8,006 bases of DNA from CAYRKQ01 sp964424985 (lineage in GTDB: Bacteria > Patescibacteriota > Saccharimonadia > Saccharimonadales > UBA7683): the NCBI GenBank assembly GCA_964424985.1, contig CAYRKQ010000027.1, positions 1 through 8,006 on the forward strand, written 5' to 3'. The notes under the pieces were generated by a model that did no database searches, was not told the DNA's origin, and worked only from the letters and a program-made list of their open reading frames with translations. Positions 1-6,134 of this stretch are shown in pieces. Each line of letters begins with the position of its first letter. The first letter of the stretch is position 1. Position numbers and translations under genes: made by a program.

Positions 1-1142
1 TCGACGAACCCGTAGCGCCAGGTGGTAAGTGCTTTTTTGATAGGTAAAAAGGTCAGGTACAATCTAAGGTCAGCCAAACGGCGCAGCACCCAGCCCAAGC
101 GCCCGTAAATACGCCTGTTGCCCCATAAAACAGCAGCCCAGCCTGGCCCGACCGGAATTACATACACTGGTTTTTTAGGCTGGTATGCCACTATTGGCTG
201 GTCTCGCATGCCTTGAAGCAGATTACCAACCACAAAGTTTGCATCGTGTAGCGCTGTCTGGGCCATGCCGCTATACGGACTCGCGGCACTATCGCCAATG
301 ACGTATATATCTGGTGCGGCCTGAAGATAGCGGTCAACTTTCACCCGCCCGCTTTTTTCTAGGGTGAAGATGTCAGGAAATTTGCCAAAAAACGGATTAT
401 TAGCCACGCCGGCAGTCCAGACCACCGTACGTGAATGGATCGGTCCACTTGGTAACTGGAGGTTATCTATGGTCTCAGATTTAACAGCCGCATTATAAAA
501 CGTTGTGACTCCTTGTTTTTTGAGCCGCCGTTCGACTGCAGACGAGAAATCTTCTGGCATTGTAGCGAGAGGGCGCGAGGCAGCCTCAACTAAATCAACA
601 CTAAAGGTATGCTTAATTTTATGTTCACGATAGATCTTTTTAAGATAGGCTACTAGTTCGGCAGCCAGCTCCACGCCCGTAGCGCCAGCTCCAACTACCA
701 CATAGTTTTTATCAGACTGAGCCAAACGTAGCTGCTCGTGCAGGTGGCGCTTTAATTCGAGTGCCTCGTGCACGGTTTTGACGCCGAATGAATAGTGTCC
801 CAGCCCTTTAATACCATAGAATTCGGTGACGGTACCCAGCGCCAGAATCAGATGGCTATAGGTGTATTTTGAATCTGACTCACCGAGTACCAGCTTATTT
901 TTATGATCAATGCCAACAATTGTATCTTCTACAACTTCAATGTTACGAGCGTAGGCAAAAAAGTTCCGTAACGGGATTGCAACTTCGAGTGGCGAGCGGC
1001 CGGTAGCCGAACGATACAGGGCGGCATGGTATTCAAAGTAACTTCGGGGTGATATCAGTGTTACTTCAATACCTTTTTTGTTGGCAAGCAGTAAGGCCGC
1101 CCGAACGCCACCGAAACCACCGCCAACAATGACAACTTTCAT
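1..1142 (-). CDS. Type II NADH dehydrogenase-like FAD/NAD(P) oxidoreductase, 3' end cut by window edge
   Basis: This is a membrane-associated flavoprotein of the NDH-2 family, which passes electrons from NADH through FAD to a quinone without pumping protons. The ATG lies at 1140-1142 and 380 codons are visible with no stop, so the C-terminus, which usually holds the membrane-binding helices, lies outside the window. An FAD-binding Rossmann motif (GGGFGG, residues 7-12) opens the protein. A second Rossmann motif, GAGATGVE (151-158), is followed by VDLVE ending in Glu186, which favours NADH over NADPH. The second FAD motif IYVIGDSA (279-286) and the AQTALHDA segment (294-301), near the usual quinone-site AQxA region, are present. 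The usual PLL after the first strand is replaced by EYHAALYRSATG (37-48). The start is 3 bases after the stop of the FAD oxidase gene, with only a distant AGGGA upstream, so translation is probably coupled. The family is secure; the exact electron acceptor is not. Confidence 0.88.
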   Translation of the reverse strand, partial: MKVVIVGGGFGGVRAALLLANKKGIEVTLISPRSYFEYHAALYRSATGRSPLEVAIPLRNFFAYARNIEVVEDTIVGIDHKNKLVLGESDSKYTYSHLILALGTVTEFYGIKGLGHYSFGVKTVHEALELKRHLHEQLRLAQSDKNYVVVGAGATGVELAAELVAYLKKIYREHKIKHTFSVDLVEAASRPLATMPEDFSSAVERRLKKQGVTTFYNAAVKSETIDNLQLPSGPIHSRTVVWTAGVANNPFFGKFPDIFTLEKSGRVKVDRYLQAAPDIYVIGDSAASPYSGMAQTALHDANFVVGNLLQGMRDQPIVAYQPKKPVYVIPVGPGWAAVLWGNRRIYGRLGWVLRRLADLRLYLTFLPIKKALTTWRYGFV

Positions 1143-1145
1143 AAT

Positions 1146-2816
1146 CTAAAACTTTTCCCTCATGTGCTTGCTAGAAAAATCCCAGGTTGCGTCGGTTTTT
1201 TTGTGCGGGTTGAATATGTTATCCGGATCAAATATGTGCTTTACCTGCTTGAAATACCCGGTTATTTCCGGTCCGTACATTTGCTCGAGCCACGGGCCAC
1301 GGATGAGGCCGTCATTATGTTCGCCACTCAGACTGCCGCCATATTTTAAAACCAGCTCATTAACCTCTTTCATGGCCGGCATAATCTTGGCCCGCTCACT
1401 CGCCATCTCTATATTCATTAAAGGGATGATATGGAAGTTACCGTCACCCATGTGCCCAGCAATAGTTGCGAACAGTTTGTATTTTTTGATAATTTTACGC
1501 AGCTTTGGCAAAAACTCCGATAGGCGTTGCGGCGGTACAATAAAGTCGTCAATAAAGGGTGCGGCGTGTTTGTCTTTAACGCTGCTGCGCAGTATCTGGA
1601 AACTATAGCGCCGCATAATCCAAAACTTTTCACCTTGGCGCTCGCGTGATGCCTCCTCAAAACCACTAATACCAAGTTCTTTCTGCCGGACTTTGAGCTC
1701 ATGATGTAGCTCTCGTATTTGTCTGGCCACATCTTCTGTGCCATTACCTTTTATTGAAACCATTAGGATCAAGCGTGGTACGCCCTGCAGTAATAAAAGT
1801 ACATCTGGAATGAGACTAATGAGTAGTTGTATGAACTTACGCGGCCCCAGAAACTTGAGGAATTTTGGCATGAACTTAACTGATAGCAAAAGTGTATTAT
1901 CATCGAACGATTCAAACCGCGACGGTTTTTTGGCGACAACTGCCTCAATCAGCTTGCCGAGTGGCTTGGTGTCTTTCATGAATACAACAAGTAAACCTTC
2001 GTCCGTTCGGGCGGTGGTCATTTTAAATTCTATACCGGTTACAAAACCAAGCGTCCCCTGGGAACCAACAATAACCTGTGTCAGGTCGAAGATACCCTTT
2101 TTTCTATCCCAGACACGCCAGAGGTGGTAGCCAGTAGAGTCTTTGCTGACATTCGGTTGGGCTTTTTTAATAGCGTCGTAGTTATCGTCAACCAGTTTAA
2201 ATATTTCACGATACACCTTGCCCTCAAAATCTTTTTGCTTCATTTTTTTATCGAGCGCAATCTTGCCAAGAGGTTTCACTGTGCGTTTGATGCCATCGGC
2301 AAATACAAATTCAAGCTGATTGACAAAATCTTCAGCCTTGCCGTATTCAATTGATTTTTCACCACCGGCATTGTTGGCTACCATACCACCGACGGTACAT
2401 AAATCGCGCGATGCCGGATAGGTAGGCATAAGAATACCTTTTTTCTTGGCCCGGTCGTCTAGGTCCTTGAACATGACACCAGGCTGTAAACGGCTAATCA
2501 TCTTTTTTGCATCAATCAGCTCGATGGTGGTAAAGTATTTTTTAAAATCAACAATTATCGAGTTGTTAATAGCGCCGCCCGACATATCGGTACCACTGCC
2601 CCGCCCCGTTAGTGAGAGATCTGGGCTACCCTTTTTATGCTCATTCACGTAGTCAACCAGCTTGCAGACATCCGCCGCGTCTTTAGGATAAACAATGACT
2701 TCCGGCTGCATTTCAAACAGACTGGCATCATGACTGTATAGCGTTCGTGCCTCATCACTACTGACCACGTCTCCGGCTATACTACTTCTAATCTCTTCTG
2801 CTAAGTCTGGCACCAA
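1146..2816 (-). CDS. FAD-linked oxidase of the GlcD / D-lactate dehydrogenase type
   Basis: The 556-residue flavoenzyme belongs to the family that oxidises 2-hydroxyacids such as D-lactate, glycolate or D-2-hydroxyglutarate. The N-terminal FAD domain shows GRGSGTDMSGGA (71-82), TVGGMVANNAGG (141-152) and VIVGSQGTLG (248-257). The C-terminal FAD-oxidase domain shows GHMGDGNFH (454-462) and GGSLSGEHNDGLIR (493-506), whose histidines normally bind metal and substrate, then PDNIFNPHK (531-539). The protein ends shortly after that and lacks the cysteine-rich iron-sulfur half found in the large fused relatives. A hydrophobic stretch at about 328-344 may touch the membrane. Translation starts at TTG (2814-2816) or the adjacent GTG (2811-2813). 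An in-frame TAG lies two codons upstream of TTG, and a weak AGAAAG lies 6 bases before it. It begins 10 bases after the DoxX stop and ends 3 bases before the NADH dehydrogenase-like start, so the three are probably cotranscribed. D-lactate is the likeliest substrate but is not shown by the sequence. Confidence 0.9.
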   Translation of the reverse strand: MVPDLAEEIRSSIAGDVVSSDEARTLYSHDASLFEMQPEVIVYPKDAADVCKLVDYVNEHKKGSPDLSLTGRGSGTDMSGGAINNSIIVDFKKYFTTIELIDAKKMISRLQPGVMFKDLDDRAKKKGILMPTYPASRDLCTVGGMVANNAGGEKSIEYGKAEDFVNQLEFVFADGIKRTVKPLGKIALDKKMKQKDFEGKVYREIFKLVDDNYDAIKKAQPNVSKDSTGYHLWRVWDRKKGIFDLTQVIVGSQGTLGFVTGIEFKMTTARTDEGLLVVFMKDTKPLGKLIEAVVAKKPSRFESFDDNTLLLSVKFMPKFLKFLGPRKFIQLLISLIPDVLLLLQGVPRLILMVSIKGNGTEDVARQIRELHHELKVRQKELGISGFEEASRERQGEKFWIMRRYSFQILRSSVKDKHAAPFIDDFIVPPQRLSEFLPKLRKIIKKYKLFATIAGHMGDGNFHIIPLMNIEMASERAKIMPAMKEVNELVLKYGGSLSGEHNDGLIRGPWLEQMYGPEITGYFKQVKHIFDPDNIFNPHKKTDATWDFSSKHMREKF

Positions 2817-2826
2817 AAGCTACTTT

Positions 2827-3372
2827 CTATTCTAGTACTGGAAGACGTTTTACTAATGGTTGTTTTACCCACCAGCTCCGCAGCCCCCACTTTTGCTGGC
2901 CATTCGCCGCCAGCAAACCAAGTAACACTATGGAATAAATAATATGCTCATCAATGATAGGGTTGTTTTCGGGCGGCAGCATTGATGACCACATCATCAC
3001 CATGAGGAGCACGCCAGAAACCGTAGCTAACCGCATACCAATGCCGGCGAAGAGCGCAAATCCGATCAACAGCAGACCACCCATAAATAACATGTCCACT
3101 ACAGGGTTGCCGGCCAGGCTCTGGTAGAAATCAGCCAGCGGTCCTTTTGTAGCAAACTTCAAAAAACCGGTCGTTGGCGAGGCGCCGTTAATCCATGCTT
3201 GTTCGCAAAACATTGTCACCGACTCAGTTTTTGCATCGCGGCAGGTTGCAAACCCTAAGCCTAGGAGCTTGTCGAAGAACGCCCAAAGAAACGTAAACCC
3301 CAGAGCCATTCTCGCCGCGGCCCAGAAGTAAGGTGATCTATCTTTGACTGAGTTTTGCTTTTTCTGCGCCAT
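2827..3372 (-). CDS. DoxX family membrane protein
   Basis: The 181-residue integral membrane protein has the DoxX layout of four hydrophobic helices, at about 15-36, 90-110, 113-132 and 142-157. Family-like segments are GFTFLWAFFDKLLGLG (25-40), SPTTGFL (65-71), a central IGFALFAGIGMRLA (103-116) and LPPENNPIIDEHIIYS (132-147). DoxX-type proteins include the small subunit of archaeal thiosulfate:quinone oxidoreductase, and many bacterial members are uncharacterised redox-linked membrane proteins. Two cysteines (44 and 56) lie in the long loop between helices 1 and 2 and could form a redox-active pair; this is inference. The ATG at 3370-3372 is supported by AAGGA five bases upstream. As first gene of the cluster with two flavin dehydrogenases, it probably works in membrane electron transfer or thiol/quinone chemistry. 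Its substrate cannot be named from sequence. Confidence 0.85.
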   Translation of the reverse strand: MAQKKQNSVKDRSPYFWAAARMALGFTFLWAFFDKLLGLGFATCRDAKTESVTMFCEQAWINGASPTTGFLKFATKGPLADFYQSLAGNPVVDMLFMGGLLLIGFALFAGIGMRLATVSGVLLMVMMWSSMLPPENNPIIDEHIIYSIVLLGLLAANGQQKWGLRSWWVKQPLVKRLPVLE

Positions 3373-3377
3373 ATTAA

Positions 3378-3382
3378 TCCTT
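3378..3382 (-). promoter_or_regulatory. Shine-Dalgarno site of the DoxX gene
   Basis: AAGGA on the minus strand lies five bases before the ATG at 3370-3372. It fixes the start of the DoxX gene and contrasts with the protease and first hydrolase genes here, which have no such site. Confidence 0.75.
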
Positions 3383-3407
3383 ATATGAAGTTACTGTTTA
3401 TGCTTTT

Positions 3408-3436
3408 AATATAGTCCCTTCCGGCCTAATATTCAA
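3408..3436 (-). promoter_or_regulatory. Sigma70-type promoter for the DoxX / FAD oxidase / NADH dehydrogenase-like cluster
   Basis: On the minus strand a -35 box TTGAAT (3431-3436) is separated by exactly 17 bases from a -10 box TATATT (3408-3413). Transcription would start near 3400 and give a leader of roughly 30 bases that includes the AAGGA ribosome site. Spacing and position immediately upstream of the first gene of the cluster support the call. It was identified by eye. Confidence 0.6.
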
Positions 3437-3509
3437 TCCGGGCGTACGGGAATGACGAATTGTAAGTGGAGACCCTACAGCTCTTGTCTCTTCCTTATGC
3501 TCTGTGCTT

Positions 3510-3515
3510 TATACT
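3510..3515 (+). promoter_or_regulatory. -10 box of a near-leaderless promoter for the CPBP protease gene
   Basis: TATACT ends 8 bases before the ATG at 3524, so transcription would begin about 1-2 bases before the start codon. No Shine-Dalgarno sequence lies between the box and the ATG. The best -35 candidate, TTGTCT at 3484-3489, is 20 bases upstream, which is too far to be convincing. The site fits leaderless or nearly leaderless expression. Confidence 0.5.
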
Positions 3516-3523
3516 GTTAGTGT

Positions 3524-4189
3524 ATGAGGAAACATTATTTTTTGTCTGTTTTTATTGCGGCGCTGGTTGGTGAAATTATTGTTACTGAGGTTTTTGATTT
3601 AAATAGGTTTATTGCAACTCCCCTACTTTTCATAGCTTTATATCTTCTTTATAGATATTCTGGCCTTAGCCGGGAAGACATCGCGGCTTCAAAAATATCA
3701 AAAAAAGCTATTATTTGGTCGGCGACGGTATTTGGTTTGATATTTGTTTTTCTGGCTGCAGCGTATCTTCTGGCGCCAGATACATTGATGGATGGGCGAT
3801 TTAATCAATCGCTGGCGGCAACGGTAGTTTCGATGTTTGTTATTTTACCCCTGACAACAGTGCTACTGGAAGAGTTTGCTTTCCGGGGCGTACTGCTTGG
3901 TTACTTGTTGAAATCCAGTTCAAGAACCCGAGCTTTGCTAGTAAGTTCAGCGCTGTTTGGCTTGTGGCATGTAATCTCCGCAAGTTACGTACAGGTTGAT
4001 TCGTTCTTGTTTATTAAGCACCCGCCGCAACTGATTGTTAGCCTAGTGATTGTTTTTGTAACAGGTGCAGCCAGTTGGGTATTTTCAATGTTGCGCCTGA
4101 AAACAGGCAGCATACTGGTGCCAATTGTGGCTCATTGGAGTTTGAACGGACTCGGAATGTTCTTTGCCTGGCTAGCCTGGCACTCCTGA
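3524..4189 (+). CDS. CPBP family intramembrane metalloprotease (Rce1-like)
   Basis: The 221-residue membrane protein belongs to the CPBP/Rce1 family of intramembrane glutamic or metal-dependent proteases, whose bacterial members act in peptide processing, bacteriocin self-immunity or membrane protein maturation. All three family motifs are intact: EEFAFR (116-121), FGLWH (145-149) and HWSLN (204-208). These supply the expected catalytic Glu116/117, Arg121, His149, His204 and Asn208. Hydrophobic segments lie at about 7-22, 29-43, 63-84, 97-115, 137-152, 169-190 and 197-216, typical of the family. The gene stands alone on the plus strand, divergent from the DoxX cluster and convergent with the hydrolase pair. 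The ATG is the first possible start after the TATACT box and has no ribosome site. Its first third is visibly AT-richer than the rest. No bacteriocin-like or prenylated-peptide gene is nearby, so the substrate is unknown. Confidence 0.9.
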   Translation: MRKHYFLSVFIAALVGEIIVTEVFDLNRFIATPLLFIALYLLYRYSGLSREDIAASKISKKAIIWSATVFGLIFVFLAAAYLLAPDTLMDGRFNQSLAATVVSMFVILPLTTVLLEEFAFRGVLLGYLLKSSSRTRALLVSSALFGLWHVISASYVQVDSFLFIKHPPQLIVSLVIVFVTGAASWVFSMLRLKTGSILVPIVAHWSLNGLGMFFAWLAWHS

Positions 4190-4291
4190 AAGACCTATCC
4201 CTCTCTCTCATTCCTGCACAGGTCGCAGATGCGCCGTAGCCCAGGACATATGTTCAGGCGAAGCCTGGCATCTTGGTAAATAACAAACTGC
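4190..4291. other. Left part of the convergent spacer, no gene seen
   Basis: This stretch follows the protease stop codon. It holds a small hairpin, CAGGC / GAA / GCCTG (4255-4267), and a competing pairing of CCAGG (4241-4245) with CCTGG (4264-4268). No T tract follows either, so neither is a convincing intrinsic terminator. No open reading frame with a start signal was found. Confidence 0.45.
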
Positions 4292-4439
4292 AAGCACCAA
4301 ATAACAAATAAACTCCAAATTCTAACTATCAATATCCAAACTCTAGAGCTTGTTTGGTTTTGAATTTTGGTTATTGTTTTGTATTTAGTGCTTCGTGCTT
4401 AGGGTTTATTTGTGATTTGGGATTTGTAGTTTGGTGCTT
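4292..4439. repeat. Long imperfect inverted repeat between convergent genes
   Basis: The outer arms AAGCACCAAA (4292-4301) and TTTGGTGCTT (4430-4439) pair perfectly, and pairing continues inwards with 16 of 18 matches. Near the centre CCAAAC (4336-4341) pairs with GTTTGG (4352-4357) around a ten-base loop that contains CTCTAGAG. Intervening arms share related short words (CCAAATTC against GAATTTTGG, AAATAAAC against GTTTATTT) but need gaps. The left half is almost free of G and the right half almost free of C, so either strand could fold into a long weak hairpin. Its place between two converging genes suggests a two-way transcription stop or a dispersed intergenic repeat. No transposase or target duplication is visible. 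Confidence 0.6.
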
Positions 4440-4440
4440 A

Positions 4441-4454
4441 AATCACTAGTGATT
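4441..4454. repeat. Perfect 14-base palindrome next to the hydrolase stop codon
   Basis: AATCACTAGTGATT is its own reverse complement. It lies three bases beyond the TAA (4458-4460) of the second hydrolase gene and directly abuts the large inverted repeat. It could be a protein-binding site or part of a terminator structure, but no T tract follows it. Confidence 0.55.
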
Positions 4455-4457
4455 GGT

Positions 4458-6119
4458 TTACTGTAGAATTTCTTTCAGGCGGGAGGTGTCGGTTTCAGTC
4501 CAGCCTTGTGGCGTAAGTACATTTGCCCAGCCCTCGACCACTTTTTGGTCGTACTTATGGCCGTGGCCATTTGGGACACCGTAGGCAAGCGGCAGGTCAA
4601 TAACCAATTGCCAGAAGGTGACGAATGGATACCACCGAGTGTCTTCTATAACATCATTCCCCCGGGGTTCTTTTAGCCAATCTGGTTTATGCAGTATCAA
4701 CTGCGGACTCCACCAAACCACTGGGTCAGAAGCGTGTTGGAAATAGGCTATACGTGGATCGCCCCACTCGCCTGTTGGTTTAGTGAGGTCTGAAGGATAA
4801 TCAGCAAAGCGAATTAGTTCGCCAGCTTGGTAGGTTGGCTGCCACATGGGCGTGCCGGCGTCGCGGTTGGCAACAAAATCTGACCAGACCTTGCTGGAGT
4901 TCGGCGGCCCCACAAACAAGGCGCCGTCGGTTCGATTGGCAAGATCAGCTGAACCGCTAAACGCGCCTTCAGCGCCAAATGCCCCTAAACTTTCTCCGTA
5001 GACGACAAGTTTTGGCCGCCGAGCAGGATCGAGCTTGCTCCACCAATCGTAGGTAGCGTTGAAAAGATCCTTTCCGGCTGCTTGGGCTTTTTCTTTATCG
5101 GCCAAGAATGAAATCCAACTGGGCAAGTATGAATATTGCATACCGACCGCAGCCGTACTTCCGCCGTACATATACTCTAACGCCGCAGCCGACCGTGGGT
5201 TAATGCCGCCGCTGCCCGTTGAGTTTGCCACCAAAATAATGTTGCGTTCACTGGCTTTAGTCCGATCGAGTTCGTTAATGATTTGTTTAATTTGAGCTTG
5301 CTGGTTCTCGGCCGACTTAGTACCAGAATAAATTCGGATTGGCTGCACTGCCTGTTCGCTGTTGAATTCTGTAATATCTTCTTTTTGAGATGTTTTGCCG
5401 ATGAACTCCCGCCCCTTTTCACCAAGGCTGTCCCAGGCTATCGGCGAGGCTGAGCTGCCGGAAACTTCAGGAATATCAAGTCTGACAATACCTTCGGGCG
5501 TGCCGGTATTCTGATAACCAAAGAGCGTGTTTGAGATAGCCATGGCAGATCTAAACACCACGCCGTCAACGAACAAAATCAGCAGTATAGCCGTGGTGAT
5601 TCCGCCAAGGTATTGTGCCGTTCTTTTTGATGTTTTTTTAGCAATTTTGCTGGCAATTTTACGTGAGAGCCTGAGGATTTTTCGAGACGTACCAATGAGC
5701 ACATAAGCCACCCCGAAGGTGGTGAGCAGTATAATAAGCGGGTCGAAGAAATCTGCTTTTTGAGAATCTGTTAAAACCCGTATTTCATTTTGCCAGCCAT
5801 AGCCTTTAACCATGAAAAGCAGTATCAAAAAACCAAGAACCACATAAATGCCTGCGCGCCGCTTTACATTTTCATTAACCTTAAAGCGCCTACCGTTAAG
5901 CGACTGGTAAAGATTGCCAACAATTGCCCCAAACCCATAACCGATCGCCACTGAGATACCGCTGGCAACACCCTGCAGCAGCGAGGCTCGGGGAAGAAGT
6001 GATGGCGTCAGTGATAGACAGAAAAATAGGCCGCCGCCAATCACGCCAGCATATCTGATTTGTTTACGGTTCATCCATTGTTCTATCTGGGCAGCTACCG
6101 TTTTACCTTTTGTGCGCAT
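4458..6119 (-). CDS. Membrane alpha/beta-hydrolase of the Abhydrolase_9 type, second paralogue
   Basis: The 553-residue protein has an N-terminal membrane region and a C-terminal alpha/beta-hydrolase domain. The family hallmark SLTPSLLPR (36-44) sits within the first hydrophobic region and is followed by GYGFGAI (60-66). Further hydrophobic helices lie at about 91-107, 127-144 and 172-188. The soluble domain starts near WDSLGEKGREFI (229-240). The nucleophile elbow is GESLG with Ser377, the likely acid is Asp465 in SDPV, and the likely base is His519 or His521 in GHGH, so the catalytic set is complete. The family is known mainly from actinobacteria and its substrate is not established; a lipid or cell-envelope ester is a guess. 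The ATG at 6117-6119 has a strong ribosome site. It follows its paralogue by 13 bases in the same operon and shares its blocks throughout, which indicates tandem duplication. Confidence 0.88.
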   Translation of the reverse strand: MRTKGKTVAAQIEQWMNRKQIRYAGVIGGGLFFCLSLTPSLLPRASLLQGVASGISVAIGYGFGAIVGNLYQSLNGRRFKVNENVKRRAGIYVVLGFLILLFMVKGYGWQNEIRVLTDSQKADFFDPLIILLTTFGVAYVLIGTSRKILRLSRKIASKIAKKTSKRTAQYLGGITTAILLILFVDGVVFRSAMAISNTLFGYQNTGTPEGIVRLDIPEVSGSSASPIAWDSLGEKGREFIGKTSQKEDITEFNSEQAVQPIRIYSGTKSAENQQAQIKQIINELDRTKASERNIILVANSTGSGGINPRSAAALEYMYGGSTAAVGMQYSYLPSWISFLADKEKAQAAGKDLFNATYDWWSKLDPARRPKLVVYGESLGAFGAEGAFSGSADLANRTDGALFVGPPNSSKVWSDFVANRDAGTPMWQPTYQAGELIRFADYPSDLTKPTGEWGDPRIAYFQHASDPVVWWSPQLILHKPDWLKEPRGNDVIEDTRWYPFVTFWQLVIDLPLAYGVPNGHGHKYDQKVVEGWANVLTPQGWTETDTSRLKEILQ

Positions 6120-6126
6120 AGCAAAG

Positions 6127-6134
6127 CTCTCCTT
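6127..6134 (-). promoter_or_regulatory. Strong Shine-Dalgarno overlapping the upstream stop codon
   Basis: AAGGAGAG on the minus strand lies seven bases before the ATG of the second hydrolase. Its first two bases belong to the TAA stop (6133-6135) of the first hydrolase. The overlap indicates coupled translation of the pair and fixes the start of the second gene. Confidence 0.8.

Noticed and set aside
1162..2652. Several open frames of 60-150 codons on the plus strand and one of 108 codons on the minus strand inside the FAD oxidase gene
   Set aside because: They overlap a gene with intact family motifs, have no recognisable domains and lack start signals, so they are frame shadows.
4255..4267. 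Intrinsic terminator for the protease gene
   Set aside because: The stem has five pairs and no T tract follows on the plus strand.
4187..4281. Recoded TGA: reading through the protease stop gives about 30 more codons
   Set aside because: None of the real genes uses an internal TGA, and the protease motifs and length are complete at this stop.
4292..4439. CRISPR-like or tandem repeat array from recurring CAAAT/AACAAA words
   Set aside because: The words vary and have no regular period or spacer pattern; the order is inverted, not direct.
4441..4452. AATCACTAGTGA matches the cloning-site edge of a common T-tailed vector
   Set aside because: The next bases (TTGG) differ from the vector, and the flanking sequence runs continuously into a gene, so contamination is unlikely.
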